This document shows, piece by piece, positions 7,287-14,688 of a stretch of DNA of 15,863 nt; position 1 is the stretch's first letter; every line of letters begins with the position of its first letter. The notes beneath the pieces are model-generated. The model was not told the DNA's origin and did not search any database. It saw only the letters and a program-made list of their open reading frames with translations. Location: assembly GCA_025935515.1 (NCBI GenBank), contig JAICVC010000034.1, forward strand, positions 1-15,863. The letters run 5' to 3'. A program made the position numbers and the translations under genes. This stretch comes from Sphingomonas sp. Lineage in GTDB: Bacteria; Pseudomonadota; Alphaproteobacteria; Sphingomonadales; Sphingomonadaceae.

Positions 7287-8317
7287 GCCATCAATCTCGT
7301 GAGTGCTTTCGCAGTGAAATCAACCATGGGGACCACGCGCGCATAGTTCAACCGCGTCGGCCCAATCACCCCGACAACGCCGACCACCTCGCCCTGGCTC
7401 CCGCGATAGGGCGCGGCGATCACCGACGAGCCGCTGAGCGCGAACATCCGGTTCTCGGAACCGATGAAGATGCGGCAACCTGGCGCGTCGCGCGCGCTTT
7501 CGAGCAGATGCGCGATCTCCTGCGCTTCTTCCAGCTCGTCGAGCAGGCGCCGCACCCGGTCGAGGTCCTCGGCGGCGGATGCATCGAGGAGATTGGCGTG
7601 GCCGCGCACGATCAGCACCGGCCGCCGCGCATGGTCCTGGCTCCACGCCGCGAGACCCGAGGCGACCAGCTCGGCGGCGGCGGCATCGATCGCCTCCTTG
7701 CGCTCACGGATTTCGGCACGGAGGCGCTGCTCCGCCTCTGCGAGTGTGAGCCCAGCCAGCTGCGCGTTGATGAAATTGCTCACTTCGTTGAGCGAGGCCG
7801 CGGTCGTCCCCCCATCGAGCGAAACGATGCGGTTCTCGACGCTGCCGTCGGCGCCGACCAGCACGGCCAGCGCCCGTGTTGCGCTCAACGAGACGAAGTT
7901 GAGCTGCTTGAGCGTCAGCTCGCGCTTCGGAGCCAGGACGACGCCCGCGGCCTGGCTGAGGCCGGAGAGCGCCGCCGAAGCGGCCGCAAGCGCGTCCTCG
8001 ATCGGCTGGTCGCGCACGATCTGGCGCTCGATCTCGCGCCGCTCATTCAGGTTTGGCGCGGCCGCCTGCATGATCCCGTCGACAAACAGCCTGAGCCCGC
8101 TCTCGGTCGGAATCCGGCCCGCCGAAGTATGAGGGTGGGTCAGAAGCCCTCGCTCCTCCAGCTCCTGCATCACGCCGCGGATTGACGCCGGCGAGAGGTT
8201 GACGCTGCCGGCGAGCACCTTCGACCCGATCGGAAGCCCGCGATCGAGATAGGATTCGACCACGAGCCCGAAAATCTCGCGCATCCGATCCGTGAGTTCG
8301 CCGATGGGTGGGGGCAT
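7283..8317 (-). CDS. hrcA: Heat-inducible transcription repressor HrcA
   Basis: HrcA represses chaperone operons by binding CIRCE operators. The 344-residue product begins with a winged-helix domain (about residues 8-80, containing LTDRMREIFGLVVESYLDRG, PIGSKVLAG, SPASIRGVMQELEERGLL and PHTSAGRIPTESGLRLFVD), followed by the GAF-like dimerisation region. Near the C-terminus, FIGSENRMFALSGSSVIAAPY and GVVGVIGPTRLNYARVVPMV are HrcA hallmarks. The ATG at 8317 gives the normal family length and N-terminus. Only a weak, distant GGAGTGG precedes it. Longer in-frame starts run through the repeat region and into sequence antisense to rph. I see no CIRCE-like inverted repeat (TTAGCACTC-N9-GAGTGCTAA) upstream, so self-repression through CIRCE is not supported here. 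Confidence 0.97.
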   Translation of the reverse strand: MPPPIGELTDRMREIFGLVVESYLDRGLPIGSKVLAGSVNLSPASIRGVMQELEERGLLTHPHTSAGRIPTESGLRLFVDGIMQAAAPNLNERREIERQIVRDQPIEDALAAASAALSGLSQAAGVVLAPKRELTLKQLNFVSLSATRALAVLVGADGSVENRIVSLDGGTTAASLNEVSNFINAQLAGLTLAEAEQRLRAEIRERKEAIDAAAAELVASGLAAWSQDHARRPVLIVRGHANLLDASAAEDLDRVRRLLDELEEAQEIAHLLESARDAPGCRIFIGSENRMFALSGSSVIAAPYRGSQGEVVGVVGVIGPTRLNYARVVPMVDFTAKALTRLMA

Positions 8318-8346
8318 GCCGCTGATGTAGTCGCCACTCCCCGGCT

Positions 8347-8413
8347 CGTCATCCCCGCGCAGGCGGGGGCCCAGCCAAACAAAAAATGGGTTCCCGCTTT
8401 CGCGGGAACGACG
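8347..8413. repeat. Two-stem REP/BIME-like palindrome between hrcA and rph
   Basis: Two hairpins sit side by side: CCCCGC-GCAG-GCGGGG (8353-8368) and the perfect 8-bp stem GTTCCCGC-TTTC-GCGGGAAC (8390-8409). The outer flanks are inverted copies of each other: CGTCATCCCCGC (8347-8358) matches the reverse complement of 8402-8413 at 9 of 12 positions. This head-to-head arrangement is typical of REP/BIME elements. From memory, the 'GTCATcCCCGCgcaGGCGGGG' type is very common in sphingomonads. It occupies most of the short divergent promoter region. Confidence 0.85.
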
Positions 8414-8452
8414 AAAGTGGCTAAGGCGCGCGAAACACAGGAAAGGAAACCC

Positions 8453-9169
8453 ATGCGCCCGTCCGGACGCGCCCCCGACCAAATGCGTGAATTGAAGTTC
8501 GAGCCCGGCTTCACCCGCCATGCCGAAGGCTCGTGCCTCGTCAGCTTCGGCGATACCCGCGTGCTGTGCACCGCCAGCGTCGAGGAGAAGGTGCCGCCCT
8601 TCCTGCGCGGCAAGGGCCAGGGCTGGGTCACCGCCGAATATGGAATGCTGCCCCGCGCGACCCACACCCGCGGCAATCGCGAAGCGGCCAGGGGCAAGCA
8701 ATCGGGCCGGACGCAGGAGATCCAGCGGTTGATCGGCCGCTCGCTGCGCGCGGTGGTCGACCTGCCCAAGCTTGGCGAGCGGCAGGTGATCATCGATTGC
8801 GACGTCATCCAGGCCGACGGCGGGACTCGCACCGCGTCGATCTCGGGAGGCTGGGTCGCCCTCAGGATCGCCGTCGACAAGCTGCTTGAGGCCAAGGCGA
8901 TTCCGGTCGATCCGATCCGCACCCAGGTCGCCGCGGTCAGTTGCGGTATCCACAACGGCACGGCGGTGCTCGATCTCGACTATGATGAGGACTCGACCGC
9001 CGGCAGCGACGGCAATTTCGTGCTGACCGGCGACGCCGCGATCGTCGAAGCGCAGTTGACCGCCGAGGGCGAGACCTTCGACGAGGAAGGGCTGCTTCGC
9101 CTGCTCCGCCTCGCCCGCATCGGTTGCTCGGAGATTTTCGCAGCCCAGCTGAAGGCGTCGACGCGGTGA
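8453..9169 (+). CDS. rph: Ribonuclease PH
   Basis: RNase PH is a phosphate-dependent 3'-5' exoribonuclease that trims tRNA 3' ends and other RNAs as a ring hexamer. The 238-residue product contains FTRHAEGSCLVSFGDTRVLC, the motif RTQEIQRLIGRSLRA, and DCDVIQADGGTRTASISG, which holds the phosphate-binding and catalytic signature. The C-terminal part includes NFVLTGDAAIVEAQ. I chose the ATG at 8453 (MRPSGRAPDQ) because it gives the family length and has AAAGGAA a few bases upstream. An in-frame GTG further upstream lies next to the repeat. The gene is divergent from hrcA, a conserved alphaproteobacterial layout, and its stop overlaps the rdgB start as GTGA. Confidence 0.97.
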   Translation: MRPSGRAPDQMRELKFEPGFTRHAEGSCLVSFGDTRVLCTASVEEKVPPFLRGKGQGWVTAEYGMLPRATHTRGNREAARGKQSGRTQEIQRLIGRSLRAVVDLPKLGERQVIIDCDVIQADGGTRTASISGGWVALRIAVDKLLEAKAIPVDPIRTQVAAVSCGIHNGTAVLDLDYDEDSTAGSDGNFVLTGDAAIVEAQLTAEGETFDEEGLLRLLRLARIGCSEIFAAQLKASTR

Positions 9170-9777
9170 GGGCGATCGGCGACAAGATCGTCATCGCGAC
9201 CCACAATCCGGGCAAGCTGCGTGAGATTGCCGCGCTGATGGAGCGGCTCGGTATCGACTGCGTCGGGGCCGAGGAGCTCGGTCTCCCCGAGCCCGAGGAA
9301 ATCGGCAACACGTTCGCTGACAACGCCGACCTCAAGGCCCGCGAGGCCGCCGATTTGAGCGGCCTCCCTGCCCTCGCCGACGACAGCGGCCTGTGCGTCG
9401 ACGCGCTTCACGGCCGCCCCGGGATTTTCTCGGCCCGCTGGGCCGAGGACGCGGACGGCAAGCGCGACTGGATTCGCGCCATGGAAAAAGTGTGGCGCGA
9501 GACGGAAGCGACCGAGCCCGACGCTCCTCCGGCCGCCCACTTCGTGTGCGCACTGGCAGTCGCCTGGCCCAACGATGGCCAGGCCGAGACCTTCGAAGGC
9601 CGGGTCGACGGCACGCTGGTCTGGCCGCCGCGCGGCGACAGGGGGTTCGGCTACGACCCGATGTTCGTGCCCGTCGGCCACGATCAGACCTTCGGCGAGT
9701 TCGATCCCGAGCTGAAGCATGCGATCAGTCACCGTGCGGATGCCTTCCGCAAGCTCGTGGCGGCGCTCGGCGAATGA
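9166..9777 (+). CDS. rdgB: XTP/dITP pyrophosphatase (RdgB/HAM1)
   Basis: This enzyme hydrolyses non-canonical purine triphosphates (XTP, dITP) to monophosphates and so cleans the nucleotide pool. The 203-residue product starts with VIATHNPGKLREI (substrate-binding loop), then TFADNADLKA, the signature ADDSGLCVDALHGRPGIFSA (residues 71-90) and PRGDRGFGYDPMF. All are typical of the HAM1/RdgB family. The GTG at 9166 overlaps the rph stop as GTGA, and its own stop overlaps the hemW start as ATGA. The longer TTG start at 9124 would place the N-terminus well inside rph and is not favoured. Confidence 0.97.
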   Translation: MRAIGDKIVIATHNPGKLREIAALMERLGIDCVGAEELGLPEPEEIGNTFADNADLKAREAADLSGLPALADDSGLCVDALHGRPGIFSARWAEDADGKRDWIRAMEKVWRETEATEPDAPPAAHFVCALAVAWPNDGQAETFEGRVDGTLVWPPRGDRGFGYDPMFVPVGHDQTFGEFDPELKHAISHRADAFRKLVAALGE

Positions 9778-10949
9778 GCGGCGATCCGCTCGCGCTCTAT
9801 GTCCACTGGCCATTTTGCGTCAGCAAATGCCCCTATTGCGACTTCAACAGCCACGTCCGCGCGAGCATCGACCAGGATAGCTGGCGTGACGCATTGCTGG
9901 CCGACTTGGCGCACGAAGCGCGGCTGCTCCCTGGGCGGAAGCTGACCTCGATCTTCTTCGGCGGCGGGACTCCGTCCCTGATGGACCCGGCAAGCGTCGA
10001 GGTGCTGATCTCGGCGGCACGGAGCCATTGGGAGGCAGCCGACAACCTCGAGATTACGCTCGAGGCCAATCCCAATTCGGTCGAGGCGGCGCGCTTCGCC
10101 GAACTTGCAACCGCCGGCGTCAACCGGCTGTCGCTGGGCCTCCAGAGTTTCGACGACCGCGCCCTCGCCTTCCTCGGCCGAGCCCATTGCGCGCGCGAGG
10201 GCTTCCGTGCGCTCGAAATCGCCCAGAAGAACTTCCGCCGCGTCAGCTTCGATCTGATCTACGCGCTGCCCGGTGACCGCGAGGACAGCTGGTCGGCGAC
10301 GTTGGGACAGGCACTGAGCCTCGGCACGGGGCACCTCTCCCCCTACCAGTTGACGATCGAGCCCGGCACGCGTTTCGCCAGCATGGTCGCAAAGCACCAG
10401 TTCGAGCCGCTCGAGCCCGACGCGTGCGCCGCGCTCTACGAGCTAACCGACGCCATGACGTCAGCCGCGGGAATGCCAGCGTACGAGATCAGCAATCATG
10501 CGCGGCGCGGGCAGGAAAGCCGGCACAATCTCACCTACTGGCGCTCCGGCGATTATGCCGGGATCGGCGCCGGCGCGCACGGCCGCCGCCTCGGCATGCG
10601 CACCGCGCGCCACAAGAAGCCCGAGAACTTCCTCTCGGCGATAGCGCGAAACGGCCACGGCATTGCCGACGAGGCGCCGCTATCCGCGATCGAGGCAGCG
10701 GACGAAGCGCTGGTGATGGGCCTGCGGCTCACCGAGGGCATCGACACGGATGCAATCGCGAGGCGCTTCGGCCTGGCGGAGATCGTCGACTGGCGTCGTG
10801 TCGAGCGGCTGGCCGCCTCCGGCCATCTGGACCGGCAGGGACCGCGCATCGCCCTGACCGCGAAGGGCCGGCTGCTGCTCGACCATATCCTTGGCGAGAT
10901 TGCCGCGCCGGTACCGCTTGGCTCGCCTAGGGTTTTGTCGGTTGCGTAA
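9774..10949 (+). CDS. hemW: Radical SAM protein HemW (heme chaperone, formerly HemN-like)
   Basis: The 391-residue product has the radical SAM cysteine motif CVSKCPYC (Cys15, Cys19, Cys22) followed by DF, then FFGGGTPSLMDP, ITLEANPNSVE, NRLSLGLQSFDD, FDLIYALPG and the HemW-type segment HNLTYWRSGDYAGIGAGAHGR. HemW binds heme and is thought to deliver it to membrane targets. It lacks the extra N-terminal cysteine and region of true coproporphyrinogen dehydrogenase HemN, so the HemW assignment is preferred. The ATG overlaps the rdgB stop. The 3' end overlaps the convergent small gene at 10927-11322 by 23 nt, so no separate terminator fits between them. Confidence 0.96.
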   Translation: MSGDPLALYVHWPFCVSKCPYCDFNSHVRASIDQDSWRDALLADLAHEARLLPGRKLTSIFFGGGTPSLMDPASVEVLISAARSHWEAADNLEITLEANPNSVEAARFAELATAGVNRLSLGLQSFDDRALAFLGRAHCAREGFRALEIAQKNFRRVSFDLIYALPGDREDSWSATLGQALSLGTGHLSPYQLTIEPGTRFASMVAKHQFEPLEPDACAALYELTDAMTSAAGMPAYEISNHARRGQESRHNLTYWRSGDYAGIGAGAHGRRLGMRTARHKKPENFLSAIARNGHGIADEAPLSAIEAADEALVMGLRLTEGIDTDAIARRFGLAEIVDWRRVERLAASGHLDRQGPRIALTAKGRLLLDHILGEIAAPVPLGSPRVLSVA

Positions 10950-11322
10950 CGGCAGCGGGAGTCGGTGCCGGCGTCGTCGTGGCGGCGGGGGCCGCCTTCG
11001 GCGCGTTCATGTCGGCCATGAACTTATAATTGTCCGCCGGCGTCGCGACATAATCGTCGACCGTCATTTCCGCGTCCGAAGCGGCGGCCTTGCGGGCCAT
11101 TCCGTTCTTCATCCGAAAGCCGATCAGCGCGTCCTTGAGCGTCCCCATCTGCGCCGAGCAGGCATTCTTGAGATAAGCCTCGATCCCGTCACCGGCGACC
11201 TTGTCGCTCTTCGCCTTGGTCGCCGCCTCGCGCAGGCAACCGCGGAAGGCGTCGGTCGGACCGGAAATCGATGCCTGCATGGCGACCAGATGGATCGCCG
11301 AAGCAGCCAGTAATGCAATCAT
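10927..11322 (-). CDS. Small exported protein of unknown function
   Basis: I do not recognise a named family. The 131-residue product starts with a short signal-like segment (MIALLAASAIHLVAMQAS, about residues 1-18). A helical middle follows, with two cysteines, Cys29 in DAFRGCLREA and Cys55 in LKNACSAQM, which could form a disulfide in the periplasm. Then comes AEMTVDDYVATPADNYKFMADM, and the protein ends in an Ala/Pro/Thr-rich tail (about 106-131). I have a memory of similar hypothetical proteins in sphingomonads but cannot confirm it. The ATG at 11322 is preferred over the TTG at 11343 because GGGAGAGGG lies four bases upstream. It is divergent from rsmI, and its 3' end overlaps hemW by 23 nt. 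A periplasmic location is inferred from the leader. Confidence 0.75.
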   Translation of the reverse strand: MIALLAASAIHLVAMQASISGPTDAFRGCLREAATKAKSDKVAGDGIEAYLKNACSAQMGTLKDALIGFRMKNGMARKAAASDAEMTVDDYVATPADNYKFMADMNAPKAAPAATTTPAPTPAAVTQPTKP

Positions 11323-11326
11323 CGCG

Positions 11327-11335
11327 CCCTCTCCC
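11327..11335 (-). promoter_or_regulatory. Ribosome-binding site deciding the start of the small exported protein
   Basis: On the minus strand GGGAGAGGG ends four bases before the ATG at 11322. It lies inside the longer reading frame that begins with TTG at 11343, which argues for the shorter product with the signal peptide at its N-terminus. Confidence 0.6.
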
Positions 11336-11401
11336 AAGGCCAATGAACCAGCAAAGGATTACTCTTTTCTGCTTCAATTGGAAGAGGTTAATCCCCCGCT
11401 G

Positions 11402-12235
11402 ATGGAAAAGAAGCTGCCGCCCGGACTGTACATCGTCGCCACTCCGATCGGGAATCTCGGCGATTTGTCCCAGCGCGCGGCGGAGACGCTGCGCAATGCC
11501 GAGCGGATCCTGGTCGAGGACACCCGAGTCACTGCGAAGCTGCTCGCCCATGTCGGCGCGAAAGTGCCGATGGTGCGCTACGACGACCACAGCCGCGACG
11601 CCGACCGGACGCGCATCGTCGCGCGTCTCGGCGAGGAAGCCGTCGCGCTCGTCAGCGACGCTGGAACGCCTCTGATTTCCGACCCCGGCTACAAGCTGGT
11701 CCGCGCCGCCCGCGCGGAAGGCCATGACGTGCGGACGGTCCCTGGCCCGTGCGCGGCAATCGCCGCCTTGACCCTCGCCGGCCTCCCGACCGACCGCTTC
11801 CTGTTTCTCGGCTTCCTGCCCGCCAAGGCGAAGGCGCGGTCGGACGCAATCGCCGAAATCGCGCCGGTCCTGGCGACGCTGGTCATCCACGAAAGCGGCC
11901 AGCGCCTTGCCAACACCCTCGCGGCGCTTTCCGCCGCGCTGGGGCCGCGCGAAGCGGCGGTTGCGCGGGAAATCACCAAGCTTCACGAGGAATGCGTGAC
12001 CGGCACCCTGGGCGAGCTCGCCGCCCGCTACGCCGATGCGCCGCCCAAGGGCGAGATCGTCATTGTCGTCGGGCCGCCGCTGGAAGCCGAAGCAGTGAGC
12101 GATGACATCCTGGACCGGATGCTCGATGGCGCTTTGGCGCGGCTGTCGCCGTCGCGGGCCGCGGCCGAAGTCGCCGAACAGCTGAACATTCCCCGCAAGC
12201 GCGCCTACGCCCGTGCGCTGGAACGGGCCAGGTGA
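11402..12235 (+). CDS. rsmI: 16S rRNA (cytidine-1402-2'-O)-methyltransferase RsmI
   Basis: RsmI uses S-adenosylmethionine to 2'-O-methylate C1402 in the decoding centre of the small ribosomal subunit. The 277-residue product has the tetrapyrrole-methylase fold. Its key segments are LYIVATPIGNLGDLS at the N-terminus, ILVEDTRVTAKLL, VALVSDAGTPLISDPGY and VRTVPGPCAAIAAL, followed by FLFLGFLP and AREITKLHEECVTGTL. The ATG at 11402 (MEKKLPPGLY) places the first strand at the normal position. In-frame starts at 11201 and 11279 would run antisense through the divergent small gene. The ribosome-binding site is weak (GAAGAGG, about 14 bases away). The stop overlaps the yraN start as GTGA. Confidence 0.96.
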   Translation: MEKKLPPGLYIVATPIGNLGDLSQRAAETLRNAERILVEDTRVTAKLLAHVGAKVPMVRYDDHSRDADRTRIVARLGEEAVALVSDAGTPLISDPGYKLVRAARAEGHDVRTVPGPCAAIAALTLAGLPTDRFLFLGFLPAKAKARSDAIAEIAPVLATLVIHESGQRLANTLAALSAALGPREAAVAREITKLHEECVTGTLGELAARYADAPPKGEIVIVVGPPLEAEAVSDDILDRMLDGALARLSPSRAAAEVAEQLNIPRKRAYARALERAR

Positions 12236-12582
12236 ACCGCCAGCTCGCCGAACGGCGCGGCCGTGGCGCCGAGACGCTCGCCTGCTGGTATTTACGGCTG
12301 AAGGGCTGGCGCATCCTCGCCCGGCGCGCGCGCGTCGCGGGCGGCGAGGTCGACATCGTTGCACGCCGCGGGCGCACGCTCGCCTTCGTCGAGGTGAAGG
12401 CTCGCGCCAGTGAGGACGCCGCCGCCTTCGCGCTCGACGAATGGCGCCTGCGGCGGGTCGCAACGGCCGTCGAGCGGCTCGCGGCGCGCTACATGCGCGA
12501 GGGCGATGACGTCCGCATCGACGCCCTGTTCATCGTTCCCAGGCGTTGGCCGCGTCATCTCTCTAATGTCTGGCATGGGTGA
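12232..12582 (+). CDS. yraN: UPF0102 family endonuclease-fold protein YraN
   Basis: This 116-residue protein has a restriction-endonuclease-like core: GGEVDIVARRGRTLAFVEVKAR carries Glu39, Asp41 and the E-x-K pair Glu54/Lys56, with Glu14 in the first helix. These are the residues expected for a PD-(D/E)xK nuclease. The cellular role of the UPF0102 family is not well defined, though its place beside rsmI is widely conserved. It starts at GTG 12232, sharing GTGA with the rsmI stop, and reads MNRQLAERRGRGAETLA, a normal family N-terminus. gshB starts 31 bp after its stop. Confidence 0.93.
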   Translation: MNRQLAERRGRGAETLACWYLRLKGWRILARRARVAGGEVDIVARRGRTLAFVEVKARASEDAAAFALDEWRLRRVATAVERLAARYMREGDDVRIDALFIVPRRWPRHLSNVWHG

Positions 12583-12613
12583 CAGCCCTTTTGAGCCTCA
12601 CTAGAGCCGCAGC

Positions 12614-13564
12614 ATGAGCTTGCGCGTCGCCGTGCAGATGGACCCGCTCGAAGGCATCGGCATCGCCGGTGATTCGACCTTCGCGCTGATGCTCAAGGCC
12701 CAGGAGCGCGGCCACCAGCTGTTCCACTACCTCGCCGACGCCCTCACCTACGAACAGGGCCGGCTCTTCGCCGGGGCGCGTCCGGTCACTGTCCAGCCGG
12801 TCGCTGGGAATCACTTCGCCCTGGGCGATTTCACGATCCTCGATCTCGGCCGCGACGTCGACGTCGTCCTGATGCGGCAAGACCCGCCATTCGACCTCGG
12901 CTACATCACCGCGACCCATTTGCTCGAGCGGATCCGTGACGAAACCCTGGTCGTCAACGATCCGGCCGCCGTCCGCAATGCCCCGGAGAAGGTGTGGGTC
13001 CTGGACTTCGCGCGCTTCATGCCGCCGACGATGGTGACGCGCTCGCTAGGGGCAGCGCGCAAGTTCCTCGCCGAGCACGGCGACATTGTGCTGAAGCCGC
13101 TGCATGGCTTTGCCGGCGGATCGGTATTCAGGATCACGCGCGACGGAGCGAACCTGTCGGCGCTGATGGAGCTGTTCAACGCCACCTATCGTGAGCCGCA
13201 TGTTCTCCAGACCTTTCTCCCCGAGGTGGCCGAGGGCGACAAAAGGATCGTGCTGGTCGACGGCGAGGTGGCGGGCGCCATCAACCGCCGTCCCGGCGCG
13301 GGCGAATTTCGATCGAACCTCGCCGTCGGCGGGACCGCCGAAGCGGCCGAGCTGAGCCCCACCGAGCGCGAGATCTGCGAAGCGCTCGGTCCCGAGCTCA
13401 AACGTCGCGGTCTCCTGTTCGTGGGCATCGACGTGATCGGCGGCAAGTGGCTGACCGAGATCAACGTCACCTCGCCCACCGGAATCGTTGCCATCGACCG
13501 ATTCAACGGCACCGACACCGCCGGGCTGATCTGGGATGCGATCGAGCGAAAGGCCGGCAATTAG
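12614..13564 (+). CDS. gshB: Glutathione synthetase
   Basis: GshB joins glycine to gamma-glutamylcysteine with ATP in the cytoplasm, the last step of glutathione synthesis. The 316-residue product has the family N-terminus VAVQMDPLEGIGIAGDSTFA, then VVLMRQDPPFDLGYITATHLLE and VVNDPAAVRNAPEKVW. The ATP-grasp parts follow: IVLKPLHGFAGGSVFRI, DKRIVLVDGEVAGAINRRPG, and EINVTSPTGIVAID near the end. Length and motifs match the bacterial enzyme. The start ATG at 12614 has only a weak GAGCC upstream, but no better start exists. It is probably the last gene of rsmI-yraN-gshB. The convergent xerC unit lies 194 bp away. Confidence 0.97.
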   Translation: MSLRVAVQMDPLEGIGIAGDSTFALMLKAQERGHQLFHYLADALTYEQGRLFAGARPVTVQPVAGNHFALGDFTILDLGRDVDVVLMRQDPPFDLGYITATHLLERIRDETLVVNDPAAVRNAPEKVWVLDFARFMPPTMVTRSLGAARKFLAEHGDIVLKPLHGFAGGSVFRITRDGANLSALMELFNATYREPHVLQTFLPEVAEGDKRIVLVDGEVAGAINRRPGAGEFRSNLAVGGTAEAAELSPTEREICEALGPELKRRGLLFVGIDVIGGKWLTEINVTSPTGIVAIDRFNGTDTAGLIWDAIERKAGN

Positions 13565-13758
13565 CGCCGGAATGGCGGAACTCCCTATCCCGCAATGGGG
13601 ACAAGCCATTAATCCAAAACGGTTATTTAGCAATCGCTTTACTGGTCTGACGTAGCCCGGCCTTGTCGCGGCAAGGCGGACTCCCCACTGTCCGCCGCGC
13701 CGCGGCAAAGGTTCTCGTTCCAGGCCGCCAGTTCTTTTGCGGTCTCCTGGGCCTCTGC

Positions 13759-14688
13759 TCAGGCGCGGGGGTGGGCGTGGCGATAGACGTCGAGAAGTCG
13801 CGCCGCGTCCACCGCCGTGTAGATCTGGGTCGATGACAGGCTCGCATGGCCGAGCAGTTCCTGAAGCGAGCGCAAATCGGCTCCTCCCGCGAGCAGGTGA
13901 GTCGCAAAGCTGTGCCTCAGCGCATGCGGAGTCAGGGTATCGGGCAAGCCGAGGCGGCGCCTCGCCGCCGCGACCGACCGCCGCACCAGGTCGGCATTGA
14001 GCGGACCGCCGCGCGCGCCGACGAACAACGGTACCTGGCCCTTCAGCGGATAGGGGCATTGCCGCACATAATCGTCGATCGCCTCGCGGACCGCTGGAAC
14101 GACCGGCACGATCCGCGTCTTCGATCTCTTGCCGGTCACTCGCAGCGTCGCGCCGATCGGCAGCAGGTTCGCCGACAAGGACAGCGCCTCGGCGACGCGC
14201 AGCCCGGCGCCGTAGAGCAGCAGCAGGATCGCCAGGTCGCGCGCGCCAATCCACGGCGTGCTTGCCCCCTCGGCAGCATTCTCGGCCAGGCCGACCGCGT
14301 CCTCCGGCGCCGCCGGCCGCGGCAGCGTGCGCGGGCGCTTGGGCGCGCGGGTCCGCGGCAGCTGCGCCGAAACCCCCTGTTGTTCGGCGGCATAAGCCAG
14401 GAAGGCCCTGACGCCCGAAAGCTCGCGCGCGGCCGATGCCGCGCCAAGGCCGCCGGCGCGGCGGTCGGCGAGGAAGGCGCGCAGGTCCGCCGCTTCGACC
14501 TTGGTCAGCGCGCCCGCATCGATCAGCTCGCCGCGATAGCGTCCGAGAAACGCAATCAGCCGATGCGCCGTCCCGACGTACGCCCGCACAGTGTGGGCCG
14601 AACGGCGACGATCATGCTGAAGATGGGAAGCCCAGCGAGCCGCGAGAGCGCTCGCCGGATGATCTAGTTGTGCGGAAGCGTCAGCCAC
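13759..14688 (-). CDS. xerC: Tyrosine recombinase XerC
   Basis: This 309-residue site-specific recombinase would act with XerD at dif to resolve chromosome dimers. The N-terminal SAM-like DNA-binding domain covers about residues 10-105 (SAHTVRAYVGTAHRLIAFLG). The catalytic residues are all visible: Arg164 in GAGLRVAEAL, Lys187 in VTGKRSKTR, His255 and Arg258 in TPHALRHSFATHLL, His281 in LLGHASLSST and Tyr290 in TQIYTAV. The preferred start is GTG 14688 (reading MADASAQLDH), which gives the normal length and overlaps the DUF484 stop by 25 nt. Longer in-frame starts up to 15036 would run antisense through DUF484. I call it XerC rather than XerD mainly because it follows a DUF484 gene, as in the E. 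coli yigA-xerC order. Confidence 0.9.
   Translation of the reverse strand: MADASAQLDHPASALAARWASHLQHDRRRSAHTVRAYVGTAHRLIAFLGRYRGELIDAGALTKVEAADLRAFLADRRAGGLGAASAARELSGVRAFLAYAAEQQGVSAQLPRTRAPKRPRTLPRPAAPEDAVGLAENAAEGASTPWIGARDLAILLLLYGAGLRVAEALSLSANLLPIGATLRVTGKRSKTRIVPVVPAVREAIDDYVRQCPYPLKGQVPLFVGARGGPLNADLVRRSVAAARRRLGLPDTLTPHALRHSFATHLLAGGADLRSLQELLGHASLSSTQIYTAVDAARLLDVYRHAHPRA

Noticed and set aside
8318..8346. CIRCE operator upstream of hrcA
   Set aside because: No sequence resembling TTAGCACTC or GAGTGCTAA is present on either strand.
13660..13677. Hairpin GCCTTG-TCGCGG-CAAGGC between gshB and xerC as a terminator
   Set aside because: The stem is only 6-7 bp and neither side has a T-run. 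The 194-bp convergent spacer shows no convincing intrinsic terminator.
13639..13758. Protein-like continuation in frame after the xerC stop (AEAQETAKELAAWNENLCRG...)
   Set aside because: XerC already ends at the normal place after its catalytic Tyr, and the extension has no start or ribosome-binding site of its own. It could be a decayed fragment, but nothing supports this.
13046..14254. Minus-strand frame (402 codons) containing a CPHCG zinc-ribbon-like stretch
   Set aside because: It runs antisense to gshB and out of frame through xerC, and the CPHC motif falls by chance in the convergent spacer.
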